A stretch of DNA of 64,000 bases from Collinsella sp. zg1085 (GTDB taxonomy: Bacteria; Actinomycetota; Coriobacteriia; Coriobacteriales; Coriobacteriaceae), in assembly GCF_018889955.1 (NCBI RefSeq), contig NZ_CP076545.1, positions 1,656,219 to 1,720,218 on the forward strand. The letters are read 5' to 3'. Under the pieces are notes generated by a model. It saw nothing but the letters and a program-made list of their open reading frames with translations, was not told the origin of the DNA and ran no database searches. The translations under genes and the position numbers were made by a program. Shown in pieces: positions 8,637 through 16,500 of this stretch. The number at the start of each line of letters is the position of its first letter. Position 1 is the stretch's first letter.

Positions 8637-10157
8637 TTACGATAGGAAAACGCCGTTCACGCAGGTGTGGAGCCGGTGGAGGAATGCGGCCATGTCCTGA
8701 CGGGCAACCGGGGCGAGACCGCGGAAGGTGCCGTCGGGGAAGCCAGTTGAGATGCCCGTGCGCGCGAGCCACCAGATCTCCCGGCAATGGGGCGTCGACT
8801 CGGAGACGTCGGGGAACCTACCTATGTCTGCAGCGGTAGGCTCAAAGGCTGGGGAGCCAGCGATGCGGTAGAGGAACGCAGCCATATCCTGGCGCGCCAC
8901 ATGGCTGAGGCCTCGGTAGGTTCCATCGCTCCATCCCTCTGCGATTGCCCGAGAACCGACCCAGCAGATCTCTTTGAAATGCGGTGTCGCGGGTGAGACG
9001 TCGGAGAATCTTTGCATGTCGGCAGCATTCGGCACGTAGTACGGTGATCCCGCCGTGCGATAGAGCATGGCAGCCATGTCTTGACGCGCGATGCTCGACT
9101 CGCCGCGGAAGGTGCCATCGGGGAACCCGTTTGCGATGCCCCGCTTCTTGAGCCAGCCGATATCTTCATGATGCGGGGTGCCATGCGTCACATCGGAGAA
9201 GCCGTAGAGCCTGAACGGTGTGAAGGCGCTGACATCAACTGCCCCGGCGATGCCGTCAACCGTGCCGCTCGACGTGTACTGCCAGCCGTGAAACGACGGG
9301 GAGCATGCGGCAATGTCGAATCTGAGGGTGGGGAAGTACTGGGCAACCCAGCTGGTGCGATCCCAGATATATCGGCTGTTGAGCGGGCCGTTGAGGTAGC
9401 TGGTGTAGCTGTAGACCGAGACATCGTGATACCCGGCGCGAGCCAGCGCCTTAAAGTACGCCTGCACAATCTGCTCATACACTCGGGGGCTCGAAGGGGG
9501 CGTGTGGCCTGTCCAAGACCATTTCTCAAGGTCGTAGTAGATGGGGAGGATGGGTTTCGCGTCGTAGCGCTTAAGAAGCTCTGCGGTCCAGTCTCCCTCT
9601 CTTGCGGCGAACGTCGCATCGTATGCGTAGCTGTACAGGTAGATGCCGTAAGGCATACCCACACGCTTGCATTCGATGATGTTGCGCCTGAACTGGACGT
9701 CCTCGTTGCCGACGCCGTAGCCGCAGCGAAGGATGGCCGCATCGACGCCGGAGCTCTTCACGCGATCCCAGTCTATTGCCCCTTGGAACGTGGATACGTC
9801 AATTACCTTGGTGGCGGGGGAGGCAAAGACGTTTCCCTCGCCATCGAGGAAGGTCTTACCGCGCTCCGACTGAATCCATGCATGGGTTTTGGCCTGAGGA
9901 GCGGGCCGCGCCGAGCGGAGGGAGGCGGCAGGTGAGGCAGGATCGGGCTGGGGGTTTTCGCGCGCCCAGGCGACGTAGTCGTCGTAAGACGAGAGGTGCG
10001 CGAGGTCGTCGGCCTCGAGTGCATGGACGGGGATGGGCACAGCTATCGATGTGAGAGCCGCGGCTCCCGCGAGGAACGTGCGTCTGCTCTGGCTACGGCT
10101 CGTCGGGCTCGTATGGCGTCGCGGCGGGTTCACCGTGTGGCTTTCAGATAGGTTCAT
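8637..10157 (-). CDS. Tat-exported GH25 muramidase with three SLH-like repeats
   Basis: This 506-residue surface enzyme probably cleaves peptidoglycan. A twin-arginine signal (SRRTFLAGAAALTSIAVP, residues 24-41) is followed by an ALEADDLAHLSSYDD prodomain-like stretch. The GH25 lysozyme domain spans about residues 116-312: it begins KVIDVSTFQGAIDW, has the acidic pair in PIYYDLEKW (208-211) and ends WQYTSSGTVDGI...VDVSAF. Three SLH-like modules follow at about 318-370, 385-435 and 449-495, each with G(F/W)(P/S)DGT(F/Y)RG and RQDMAA(M/F)L(Y/H)R. SLH modules of this kind anchor proteins to pyruvylated wall polymers, and a pyruvyl transferase lies in the same cluster. A GAGGG ribosome site precedes the ATG. 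The same module type is fused to the ABC ATPase at 332-1687. Confidence 0.9.
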   Translation of the reverse strand: MNLSESHTVNPPRRHTSPTSRSQSRRTFLAGAAALTSIAVPIPVHALEADDLAHLSSYDDYVAWARENPQPDPASPAASLRSARPAPQAKTHAWIQSERGKTFLDGEGNVFASPATKVIDVSTFQGAIDWDRVKSSGVDAAILRCGYGVGNEDVQFRRNIIECKRVGMPYGIYLYSYAYDATFAAREGDWTAELLKRYDAKPILPIYYDLEKWSWTGHTPPSSPRVYEQIVQAYFKALARAGYHDVSVYSYTSYLNGPLNSRYIWDRTSWVAQYFPTLRFDIAACSPSFHGWQYTSSGTVDGIAGAVDVSAFTPFRLYGFSDVTHGTPHHEDIGWLKKRGIANGFPDGTFRGESSIARQDMAAMLYRTAGSPYYVPNAADMQRFSDVSPATPHFKEICWVGSRAIAEGWSDGTYRGLSHVARQDMAAFLYRIAGSPAFEPTAADIGRFPDVSESTPHCREIWWLARTGISTGFPDGTFRGLAPVARQDMAAFLHRLHTCVNGVFLS

Positions 10158-10412
10158 AGCGCCCTCATTTCGTTTGTGGTTGAATTTGCTCTACATATGA
10201 TAAGACCATATCGCCGGTTTCGTCGAAGACCTAAATGAATCTGCGTCAGTTTCACTCTGATTCCTTATATTCAATACCAGTTCCCTCTTCTCATGCCCCG
10301 TCTCCGCTTCTGTCATATAATGAGTTTCCCCTGATTCCTTGCCACCGGGTGCGCTTCTAGCGCCTATGCGCGCATCATCCTCGACTAGGTGACGTTTGGC
10401 TGCGGTACGTGA

Positions 10413-11093
10413 CGCTTCTTCTGCCCGCTCGATGTCCTTATCTGCGAGGGAGGTGAGGGCATTAAGAGAGCCAGGCGCGCCGTGTGGCCAAATGAATGTC
10501 TTCAAAGATGCACCACTACCAGGTCGAAGACGCAGGCAGGAGCCGACCTCTACGCCATCGCGACAGACCTCATGCGCATTACGAGTAGCCAAGAGGCGAC
10601 AAAGTGGATAGTGCGCTTTCAAAGGTGATGCTCTGACTACGAGGAGTTCTTGAAAGAACGCGCAGAGGACGGGCGTCGCTTCAAACACAAGAGACTCAGG
10701 AAAGCAAAGCGCGTGCTTACTGCACTCTGCAGCGCCGGGACGCTCTTCACGTATCTGGAGGATGACCTTATGGCTAGGGGCACTGTCCCCTTCCTGTCGA
10801 ATAAGATAGAGAATCGAAACGGCCGTATCAGACGGATGCTCTTGATGCATCGTGGCATGAATATTGACCACAGGATAAAAGCGGTCTTCTGGCTTTGCTA
10901 TATAGAGTCCGAGGATACCCAAGAGCTTTGCCAGTCTGCTGCGCGAGTTCCTGACGACGCTCAGGTAAGGGAGTGGCGAAGGCTGGCCGCCAAAGAACGG
11001 GGAGACGAGGGCGGCATGCCTGCTAGATGGGGCAAGGGATTGGTGTGGTCTGAGCTTCATCACAGTATGCCTTATCCGTACTCGATTGATTAG
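10413..11093 (+). pseudogene. Decayed IS256/IS1249-like transposase remnant
   Basis: One reading frame on the plus strand encodes the C-terminal third of a DDE transposase of the IS256/IS1249 type. It reads DVLICEGGEGIKRARR, VWPNECLQRC, then SKTQAGADLYAIA and EATKWIVRF. After a TGA at 10626-10628 it continues in the same frame with DYEEFLKERAEDGRRF and finally RRMLLMHRGMNIDHRIKAVF. The N-terminal two thirds are missing and there is a deletion after the RC motif, where the usual HxxxN spacer should be. No terminal inverted repeats were recognised. About 255 bases between 10158 and 10412 hold no gene and may contain more shredded element sequence. The family is recognised from memory of the C-terminal motif. 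Confidence 0.6.
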
Positions 11094-11312
11094 GCTCTTT
11101 ACACACTTTTCTGCCTATATGCCCATTATTTATATGCCAAGCCCGCCGCTCTTGCCAAGCGCAGGCTAGAGGTGTTATCTGGAGATATGTTTCAAAATGT
11201 GTGCCAATTTGCTCTTGGCACGCCTGCTCAGACACTCTTTTCAAAGGGAAAAGTTTCCTTGGGACAGAATGTTGCCTTGAATAATCCAAAACGCAGCGCT
11301 AACACACTCGAC
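11094..11312. other. Intergenic stretch, nothing recognised
   Basis: Between the end of the transposase remnant and the tRNA terminator there are about 220 bases with no supported gene, RNA or repeat. Short open frames here show no family features. Confidence 0.5.
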
Positions 11313-11337
11313 AAAAAAACCCTGCTCAAGGCAGGGT
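11313..11337 (-). terminator. Rho-independent terminator of tRNA-Asp
   Basis: On the minus strand a 7-bp hairpin (ACCCTGC/GCAGGGT, loop TTGA or CTTGA) at 11319-11337 is followed by seven T. It lies 14 bases after the 3' end of the tRNA. Confidence 0.85.
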
Positions 11338-11351
11338 ATAGCAAGCAAGGG

Positions 11352-11425
<74 letters not shown>

Positions 11426-11448
11426 AGACAGCATATGCTGCGAGAGAA

Positions 11449-11478
11449 AGTATACACAGAACCTATAAGATGGCGCAA
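11449..11478 (-). promoter_or_regulatory. Candidate tRNA-Asp promoter
   Basis: On the minus strand TTGCGC (11473-11478) and TATACT (11449-11454) are spaced 18 bases apart, about 24 bases upstream of the mature tRNA 5' end. Spacing and position suit a sigma-70-type promoter. Confidence 0.6.
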
Positions 11479-11574
11479 GAAGAATTTTTAACGAATTTCT
11501 CAGACGATGACCTGCGCAAATCTTTCACAGCTTTTGAAGTGCTTGCGCCCCATTTTCACAAATCGCAGATTGCG

Positions 11575-11830
11575 GGTCACGAGTTGCAGACCACAAGATA
11601 CAAGCCACAGTTTGCAGATTACGGGTTACAGCTTACATACCAAACACTTTCAAGCACATTACTCTTGCAGTTCAACTCGGCTGCCTTACGAGTTATACTC
11701 CGCAGATTACAAATGCAACTTGCAAATTGCAGGTCACGAGCCGCGGGTCACGGGTTGCAAACCATAGGCTACAAGCCGCAAACCACAATCTACACGCCAC
11801 ACAGCTTCAAGCACATTACTCTCGCAGCTC
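11575..11830. repeat. Degenerate duplicated non-coding repeat
   Basis: Two imperfect copies lie at about 11575-11673 and 11746-11830. Each starts with GGTCACGRGTTGCARACCA, continues through TACAAGCCRCA and ends with TTCAAGCACATTACTCTYGC. Smaller fragments of the same words (GCAGATTRCRGGT, GGTTRCA) are scattered between and before them. The region 11479-11910 has no supported gene; a long plus-strand open frame across it is out of keeping with any family and runs antisense through the phosphodiesterase gene. The nature of the repeat is unknown. Confidence 0.6.
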
Positions 11831-11910
11831 AGCCAGCCAACCCCACAAGCCTGTGGCACCATCGCTCGCCACCGGCAAGACCACCAGCAGCGCACACCCC
11901 AACTACACCC

Positions 11911-12384
11911 TTACAAGTCAACAATCTCAACGGAGGCTACAATACCATCTTTAACCTGTATCTCAGCCACAGTTGCACCCCGCATACCACGCGGATACGA
12001 TGCCGACCCCGGATTTATCAGCAAGCTTTCCCCGCGCCTCTCAACGCGCGCCACATGCGTATGCCCGCAAATACAAACATCTGCCTGACCTATTGGCAAA
12101 TCTTCCTCATAATGGGCTACGGCAAACGTAACACCCTTAAACTCAAACTGTGCCAGACGACCAAGCTCAGGACCATAGTCATAGTACCAGTCGTTATTAC
12201 CAAGCACACCGTGTATAGGAGCCAGCGCACGCAAGGTTTCCCAGTCAGACTCAGAGGTAATGTCTCCCGCATGAACCAACAAATCCGCACCATCAAGCAC
12301 CTGCAACAAGCGCTCGCTCAAGCGTCCATGCGTATCAGAAAGCACTACCACGCGCTTACATCCGGGAACCACAAAACCCGCCAT
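11911..12384 (-). CDS. Metallophosphoesterase, YfcE/MJ0936-like phosphodiesterase
   Basis: This 157-residue single-domain protein is of normal length for YfcE-type phosphodiesterases. The metal-binding motifs are in order: LSDTHGR (D-x-H), LLVHAGDI (G-D), LGNNDWYYD (G-N-N-D), VAHYEED (H) and CGHTHVARVE (G-H-T-H). These ligate a dinuclear metal centre, usually Mn. Members hydrolyse phosphodiesters; the physiological substrate is generally unknown. It lies 13 bases after the response regulator gene on the same strand and may be the last gene of that transcription unit. The start MAGFVVPGC has only a weak GGCAGG ribosome site. Confidence 0.88.
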   Translation of the reverse strand: MAGFVVPGCKRVVVLSDTHGRLSERLLQVLDGADLLVHAGDITSESDWETLRALAPIHGVLGNNDWYYDYGPELGRLAQFEFKGVTFAVAHYEEDLPIGQADVCICGHTHVARVERRGESLLINPGSASYPRGMRGATVAEIQVKDGIVASVEIVDL

Positions 12385-12397
12385 TAAAAACCTGCCA

Positions 12398-13141
12398 TTA
12401 CAAACTCAACGCCTTTTTAAGCGGCGCCACGCGACGACGTGACACCGGAATGAGGTCTTCAACACCAATAATCCCCAGCTGAGTAGCGCCCGACAGTACT
12501 GTCTCAACATCCTCAACGTGGCTCAAATTAACTATGTAGCGGCGATGCACCCTGAAAAACCCAAACTCAGACAGCTTGGATTCAAATTGCGCAAGCGAGG
12601 TTGTTGATAAAAACCTATCGTCATCGGTAAAGATGCAAGAGTAGTCGTCCTTTGCCATGATATATAGAATCTGGTCAACCGGAATAAGCACCTTACGCCC
12701 GCTCTTCTCAACCGGAATGCGCTCAACAGAACTCGTTGTTTGGCTAGTAACCGGTGGCTCTGGTGGCTCAGGAATCGGCTTTGCACGTGCCAAAACTTTC
12801 TCTATGGCTCGCTCAAGGCGGTCTTCCTCAACGGGCTTCATGAGATAATCGACAGCATCAACCTCAAAAGCCTCAAGAGCATGGTCACTGTATGCAGTTA
12901 CAAAAACCACCGCTGGCGGATTCCTCAGCTTTCGGAGTGCTTCAGCCAGTTGAATACCAGAGACCCCTGGCATTGAAATATCCAAAAAGACAACATCGAC
13001 GCGGCTGTTCATAAGAGTTTCAATAGCCGTCCGCACACTCGATGCCTCAGCAATTTCGGCGATTTCGCCCGTTTGCTCTAACAGATATTTCAGCTCTGAG
13101 CGTGCAGGTGCCTCATCATCGACAACCATAGCTCGCAGCAT
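12398..13141 (-). CDS. LytTR-family response regulator
   Basis: This 247-residue regulator has an N-terminal receiver domain (residues 1-120), with acidic DD at 8-9, phospho-acceptor Asp54 in VVFLDISMPG and Lys in YLMKPVEED. A Pro/Thr-rich linker follows, then a LytTR DNA-binding domain: IPVEKSGRKVLIP, ILYIMAKDDYSCIF, and FFRVHRRYIVNLSHV near residue 215. LytTR regulators bind imperfect direct repeats through beta strands. In many bacteria they control murein hydrolases, exopolysaccharide or bacteriocin genes. It is 78 bases downstream of a LytS-like kinase and is its evident partner. The GGAAGG ribosome site precedes the ATG. Confidence 0.92.
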   Translation of the reverse strand: MLRAMVVDDEAPARSELKYLLEQTGEIAEIAEASSVRTAIETLMNSRVDVVFLDISMPGVSGIQLAEALRKLRNPPAVVFVTAYSDHALEAFEVDAVDYLMKPVEEDRLERAIEKVLARAKPIPEPPEPPVTSQTTSSVERIPVEKSGRKVLIPVDQILYIMAKDDYSCIFTDDDRFLSTTSLAQFESKLSEFGFFRVHRRYIVNLSHVEDVETVLSGATQLGIIGVEDLIPVSRRRVAPLKKALSL

Positions 13142-13219
13142 GCATCAGTCCTTCCCACGTCGCATTCGCTCGCGCGTCTCACGGCGCATCAGTGTCTTGC
13201 CTTCTGCCGTTATTCTACC

Positions 13220-14551
13220 CTATGCAAAGATGCTTCCGCGTAAATCAAGATGAAGTTTAATCATCGTTCCCGCGCCTGGAGTTGATAGAGCCTTTGCGGT
13301 AGAACGCGGTCCATAAAAACGCTTGATGCGCTCATGAATATTATGCATAGCAATTCCTGCTCCCCCGCCCTGTTTTTGGTCAGAGCGCGCGGAGCCAAGG
13401 GTTCGTTCAAACAGGCGCGAGGCAATTTCTTCGTCCATGCCCACGCCATCATCGGTAACAGAAATATCTATACCATCACCGCCATCAGTTGCAACCGAGA
13501 CTTCAATATGCAGGGGACCTTCGTCGCGCATAGCGTGGCGCACCGCATTTTCAACCAAGGGCTGAATAACAAAAGCAGGAATAGGGGTATCGTCGGCACC
13601 ATCTTCAATATTAAAGCAAACAATAATGCGGTCCTCACCAAATCGCGCTCGCTCAAACAAGAGATAGCGTTTTGTCTGAGCAATCTCACGCGAAACCGAG
13701 ATAAGCGACCCCGAGGTATCGAGCGTGGTGCGATAAAACGAAGCAAACTCCCGAAGCAGCTCGCGTGCCTGCGCAGGTGCGGTACGGGTAAGCGAGGCAA
13801 TAGTGTTAAGCGTATTAAACAAAAAATGAGGGTTAATTTGCGCTTGGAGTGCCCGCAGCTCAGCGCGTGCTACCAGCTCTTCTTGCTCCTCTAACTCATG
13901 AATAGCAAGTTGTGTTGAAATAAGCTCTGCATAACCAGACACAAGTGCATATTGCGTTTGGTCAACATCGCGGGGTCGACGAAAATAAAACTTAAGCGCC
14001 CCTATCGAGCGACCACTCACCTGCAGTGGCACAACAATGCCCGCCGGAATAGTATTAGTAGCTCCTGTTTTGGTACTTTGAAACGTCCCTCTGGTAAAAG
14101 ACTGAGCAATACCATGTTCTATGGCATAGTGCGTTGCAGGCGTATGAATGGCTGTACCCGGCGTAAACTCATACGACAAATCGCCCGCGCTGGCCAAAAT
14201 GCTTGTGGTATCGGTTACCGCAACAGTCATGGCGCGCGTTTCGCTGAGTAGGCGCTTGCAAACAGAAAGCGAAGCCTCGGGCGTAAGACCATGACGAATA
14301 TCTTCGAGCATGTCTGAGGCAATGCTAAGCGAGCGCTCGGTATATTGCGAGCGCAGCATATCGGGGCTGCGCACCAAGTAAATAAAGAAGCAGACAAATA
14401 CCAAAAGCAAAATAGAAGCAACAACCATGCTCAAAGGATTTGCGTGTATACGCAGGGCATATACGAGATACACCAGCAACAAGAGAACGCAAAAAATCGA
14501 AACGCCGCGCAAAATCTGCGCCGTGTTAATTCGTTTCTGCATGTCTTGCAT
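13220..14551 (-). CDS. LytS/YpdA-like sensor histidine kinase
   Basis: This is a 443-residue membrane kinase. Two N-terminal transmembrane helices span about residues 14-34 and 42-62, followed by a GAF-like domain (about 80-215). A coiled coil (HELEEQEELVARAELRALQ) leads into the His_kinase motif QINPHFLFNTLN with His242. The C-terminal HATPase domain shows the N-box PLVENAVRHAM, DDGVGM and GGGAGIAMHNIHER. It should phosphorylate Asp54 of the LytTR regulator downstream. The large LytS 5TM ligand domain is absent: the sensor region is only two helices plus GAF, so the signal is probably cytoplasmic or within the membrane. Confidence 0.92.
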   Translation of the reverse strand: MQDMQKRINTAQILRGVSIFCVLLLLVYLVYALRIHANPLSMVVASILLLVFVCFFIYLVRSPDMLRSQYTERSLSIASDMLEDIRHGLTPEASLSVCKRLLSETRAMTVAVTDTTSILASAGDLSYEFTPGTAIHTPATHYAIEHGIAQSFTRGTFQSTKTGATNTIPAGIVVPLQVSGRSIGALKFYFRRPRDVDQTQYALVSGYAELISTQLAIHELEEQEELVARAELRALQAQINPHFLFNTLNTIASLTRTAPAQARELLREFASFYRTTLDTSGSLISVSREIAQTKRYLLFERARFGEDRIIVCFNIEDGADDTPIPAFVIQPLVENAVRHAMRDEGPLHIEVSVATDGGDGIDISVTDDGVGMDEEIASRLFERTLGSARSDQKQGGGAGIAMHNIHERIKRFYGPRSTAKALSTPGAGTMIKLHLDLRGSIFA

Positions 14552-14564
14552 CTCAACCGCCTAG

Positions 14565-15752
14565 CTACGCGCCTAACAATACCTGCCCTAGCTTAGCATC
14601 TCCCCACAATCCATTCATGATGGTAGGCCAAAAACGTTGGAAGGCAAGATAGCGATGTGCGTTTTCGCGTGCATACTGCTTGGCATCCGTCAGACCATGG
14701 CGCCAAATCTCGGCATATGCACGGTGTTCGCTCGTCAAAAAGGAGCGAATCAGAGCCGTTTTTTGAATACGCTCATCAAGTGCTTCGGTAAGCCATGGAC
14801 CTGGATACGGCATAAGCGCAGCAGGTGTGACCTGGTTAAACTCGCGCTGACGAGCAGCAAAGGCAAGCTTTTCGCGCTCATACACCCACCGATAAACATC
14901 TTGCATAAAACGACCGGCGTACTCCCCCATATGCGCAGGTGGTTCATGCCACAGTGACCACTGGTTGTCAAACCACATGTCATAGCCAAAGAGCATAAGG
15001 TTAAAGAGGTAGTCGAGGTCCTCGCCACGGGTAATGTAGGGGTCAAACGCCACGCGCATATAGGCGCGCGCCGAAAGCGCCATGCAGCCGCCACACACAT
15101 GGTTTGACCTCGAAATACGTGTTCCGGCAAGCGCTGCACGCATCCAGCGATTAAACTCAATACGCTTGGTCCACCAACGATAACAAGGTCCCGCCTTGGT
15201 GGTATCTGCCAAGGGAGAACCCGCACTGTTATAGAAGTAGCCGGTCTTTGCAATGATGGGGCGACGCTGGCGCGTTTCTTGGTTAAGACCATATAACCCG
15301 CGCTCGACAAAGTCGGCATCCGTAATGAGCTCGTCGTCATCTATAAACAAAACGGCATCATGGCCCAAAATACTTGCAGCAGCGAGTCCCATATTGCGAA
15401 TGGCTCCATAGCCACGCAGCGATATACCCTCGCCAATTGCCCGCGGCGCAAGCTGAGACACGCGCTCCATGATGGGACGCGCTTCATCGTTTGTTATTAT
15501 CACAATATTGAGCGCGGCATGTGCTTGTACAATTGAGCGCACACGCGCAGCTACCTCAGCAGTTGCCGTAAGAGGACAAACTACCAGCAGCAAAATACGC
15601 TCGGTGATATGCGCTCGCTCAAGCGAATTAAGACAGCGTTCAAGCTCGGGGGAAGAGTCGTTAAGAGCGGTCGCATGGTCATAGCTAAACTGCCCCTGAG
15701 CAGCTAAGCCAGCTCCCGTCCAATAACTTGGAACTACCAAGACAGGTCTCAC
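14565..15752 (-). CDS. Glycosyltransferase, GT2-like
   Basis: This 395-residue protein has a GT-A-type core: NIVIITNDEARP, GYGAIRNMGLAAAS, then the acidic cluster in AVLFIDDDELITD, which supplies the DXD-like metal site. Downstream come FYNSAGSPLADT and an acceptor-side SRSNHVCGGCMALSARAY followed by RGEDLDYLFNLM. The start is set at a GTG (15752) because GGGGAGG lies seven bases before it; an upstream in-frame ATG at 15788 has no ribosome site. It ends 14 bases before the histidine kinase gene and may be co-transcribed with the two-component genes. It differs from the GT2 group of 4-8.5 kb. The product is not predictable. Confidence 0.8.
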   Translation of the reverse strand: MRPVLVVPSYWTGAGLAAQGQFSYDHATALNDSSPELERCLNSLERAHITERILLLVVCPLTATAEVAARVRSIVQAHAALNIVIITNDEARPIMERVSQLAPRAIGEGISLRGYGAIRNMGLAAASILGHDAVLFIDDDELITDADFVERGLYGLNQETRQRRPIIAKTGYFYNSAGSPLADTTKAGPCYRWWTKRIEFNRWMRAALAGTRISRSNHVCGGCMALSARAYMRVAFDPYITRGEDLDYLFNLMLFGYDMWFDNQWSLWHEPPAHMGEYAGRFMQDVYRWVYEREKLAFAARQREFNQVTPAALMPYPGPWLTEALDERIQKTALIRSFLTSEHRAYAEIWRHGLTDAKQYARENAHRYLAFQRFWPTIMNGLWGDAKLGQVLLGA

Positions 15753-15832
15753 GTAGTACCTCCCCTCTCGCGAAGGATATGCGCACACCGTGCCGGGAGC
15801 TACAGGTCTAGCTGCTCATTTGGCACTACCGC

Positions 15833-16402
15833 TTAGCTTGACACCTCTACAGCATGAGCGCCAAACGGTGAACGGTCAAGCACATAAAACAAGGGACGAC
15901 CCAATACATACATGATAACCGCTTCTCCTGCTCCTGTTGCAATGAGACCAAAGACATACATTGCAAACCATGCGCCATCAAGCTGTATGCTAGTAAACGG
16001 AATGGTGTAATACCCAATGCCCATAAGCAAAATAGGAAGATATGCCGGAACAATCAACGCGTTGGTAAGTACTGGTCCTGCAAGCGCAAGCAGGGGTTTT
16101 TCGCGCAACTTCCACGAGATAAGCGCACCAATACAGGTTGCAAGCGACCCAAACACAACGTCAAGCAGACCAAGCGCACCCGAACCGGTGATAACCATGT
16201 TAATAACATTTGCTATAACGCAGCCAAGTGTAAGCCCTGGTATTGCGGCAGGCGTGATAAGCGCCAGCACGCACAGTGCTTCTGACACCCTAAACTGTAT
16301 GGGACCCCACGCCAAGCTGCCTAAAAAGAGCAGAGATGCCAGAGAGGCAGCAGCGTAGGCGGCGGCAATAATACCGACACGGGCAAGATATGATGCTTTC
16401 AT
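15833..16402 (-). CDS. QueT family transporter (queuosine-precursor ECF S component)
   Basis: This is a 189-residue membrane protein with about six hydrophobic segments. The block SLAWGPIQFRVSEALCVLAL, then TPAAIPGLTLGCVIANV and GLLDVVFGSLAT, is the hallmark of the QueT/DUF988 family. Such proteins are substrate-binding S components of energy-coupling-factor transporters, thought to import queuosine precursors such as preQ1. The start at 16402 follows AGAAGG; a longer frame to 16459 has no ribosome site. The ECF A and T subunits are not in the window and are presumably shared modules encoded elsewhere. A preQ1 riboswitch was looked for in the ~100 bases upstream but not convincingly found. 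Confidence 0.85.
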   Translation of the reverse strand: MKASYLARVGIIAAAYAAASLASLLFLGSLAWGPIQFRVSEALCVLALITPAAIPGLTLGCVIANVINMVITGSGALGLLDVVFGSLATCIGALISWKLREKPLLALAGPVLTNALIVPAYLPILLMGIGYYTIPFTSIQLDGAWFAMYVFGLIATGAGEAVIMYVLGRPLFYVLDRSPFGAHAVEVSS

Positions 16403-16500
16403 AAGAACCTTCTTTTCATCGAGGGCTTTACTGATACACACCCATCGACGCTCAGGCAACTACAAAAACACCTTGCTGCTATCAAGCCATCTTGTGGCCA

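Noticed and set aside
9081..9935. 284-codon plus-strand frame opposite the GH25-SLH gene
   Set aside because: Shadow of a GC-rich gene with clear signal, GH25 and SLH motifs.
10191..11063. 290-codon minus-strand frame
   Set aside because: Opposite the recognisable transposase relic; no family resemblance.
11470..12387. 305-codon plus-strand open frame
   Set aside because: It runs antisense through the metallophosphoesterase, whose five metal motifs are intact, and through a non-coding repeat; no family features or ribosome site.
16403..16500. preQ1 riboswitch upstream of the QueT-like gene
   Set aside because: The leader lacks a convincing preQ1-I or preQ1-II stem-loop with the conserved A-rich tail; cannot be supported by eye.
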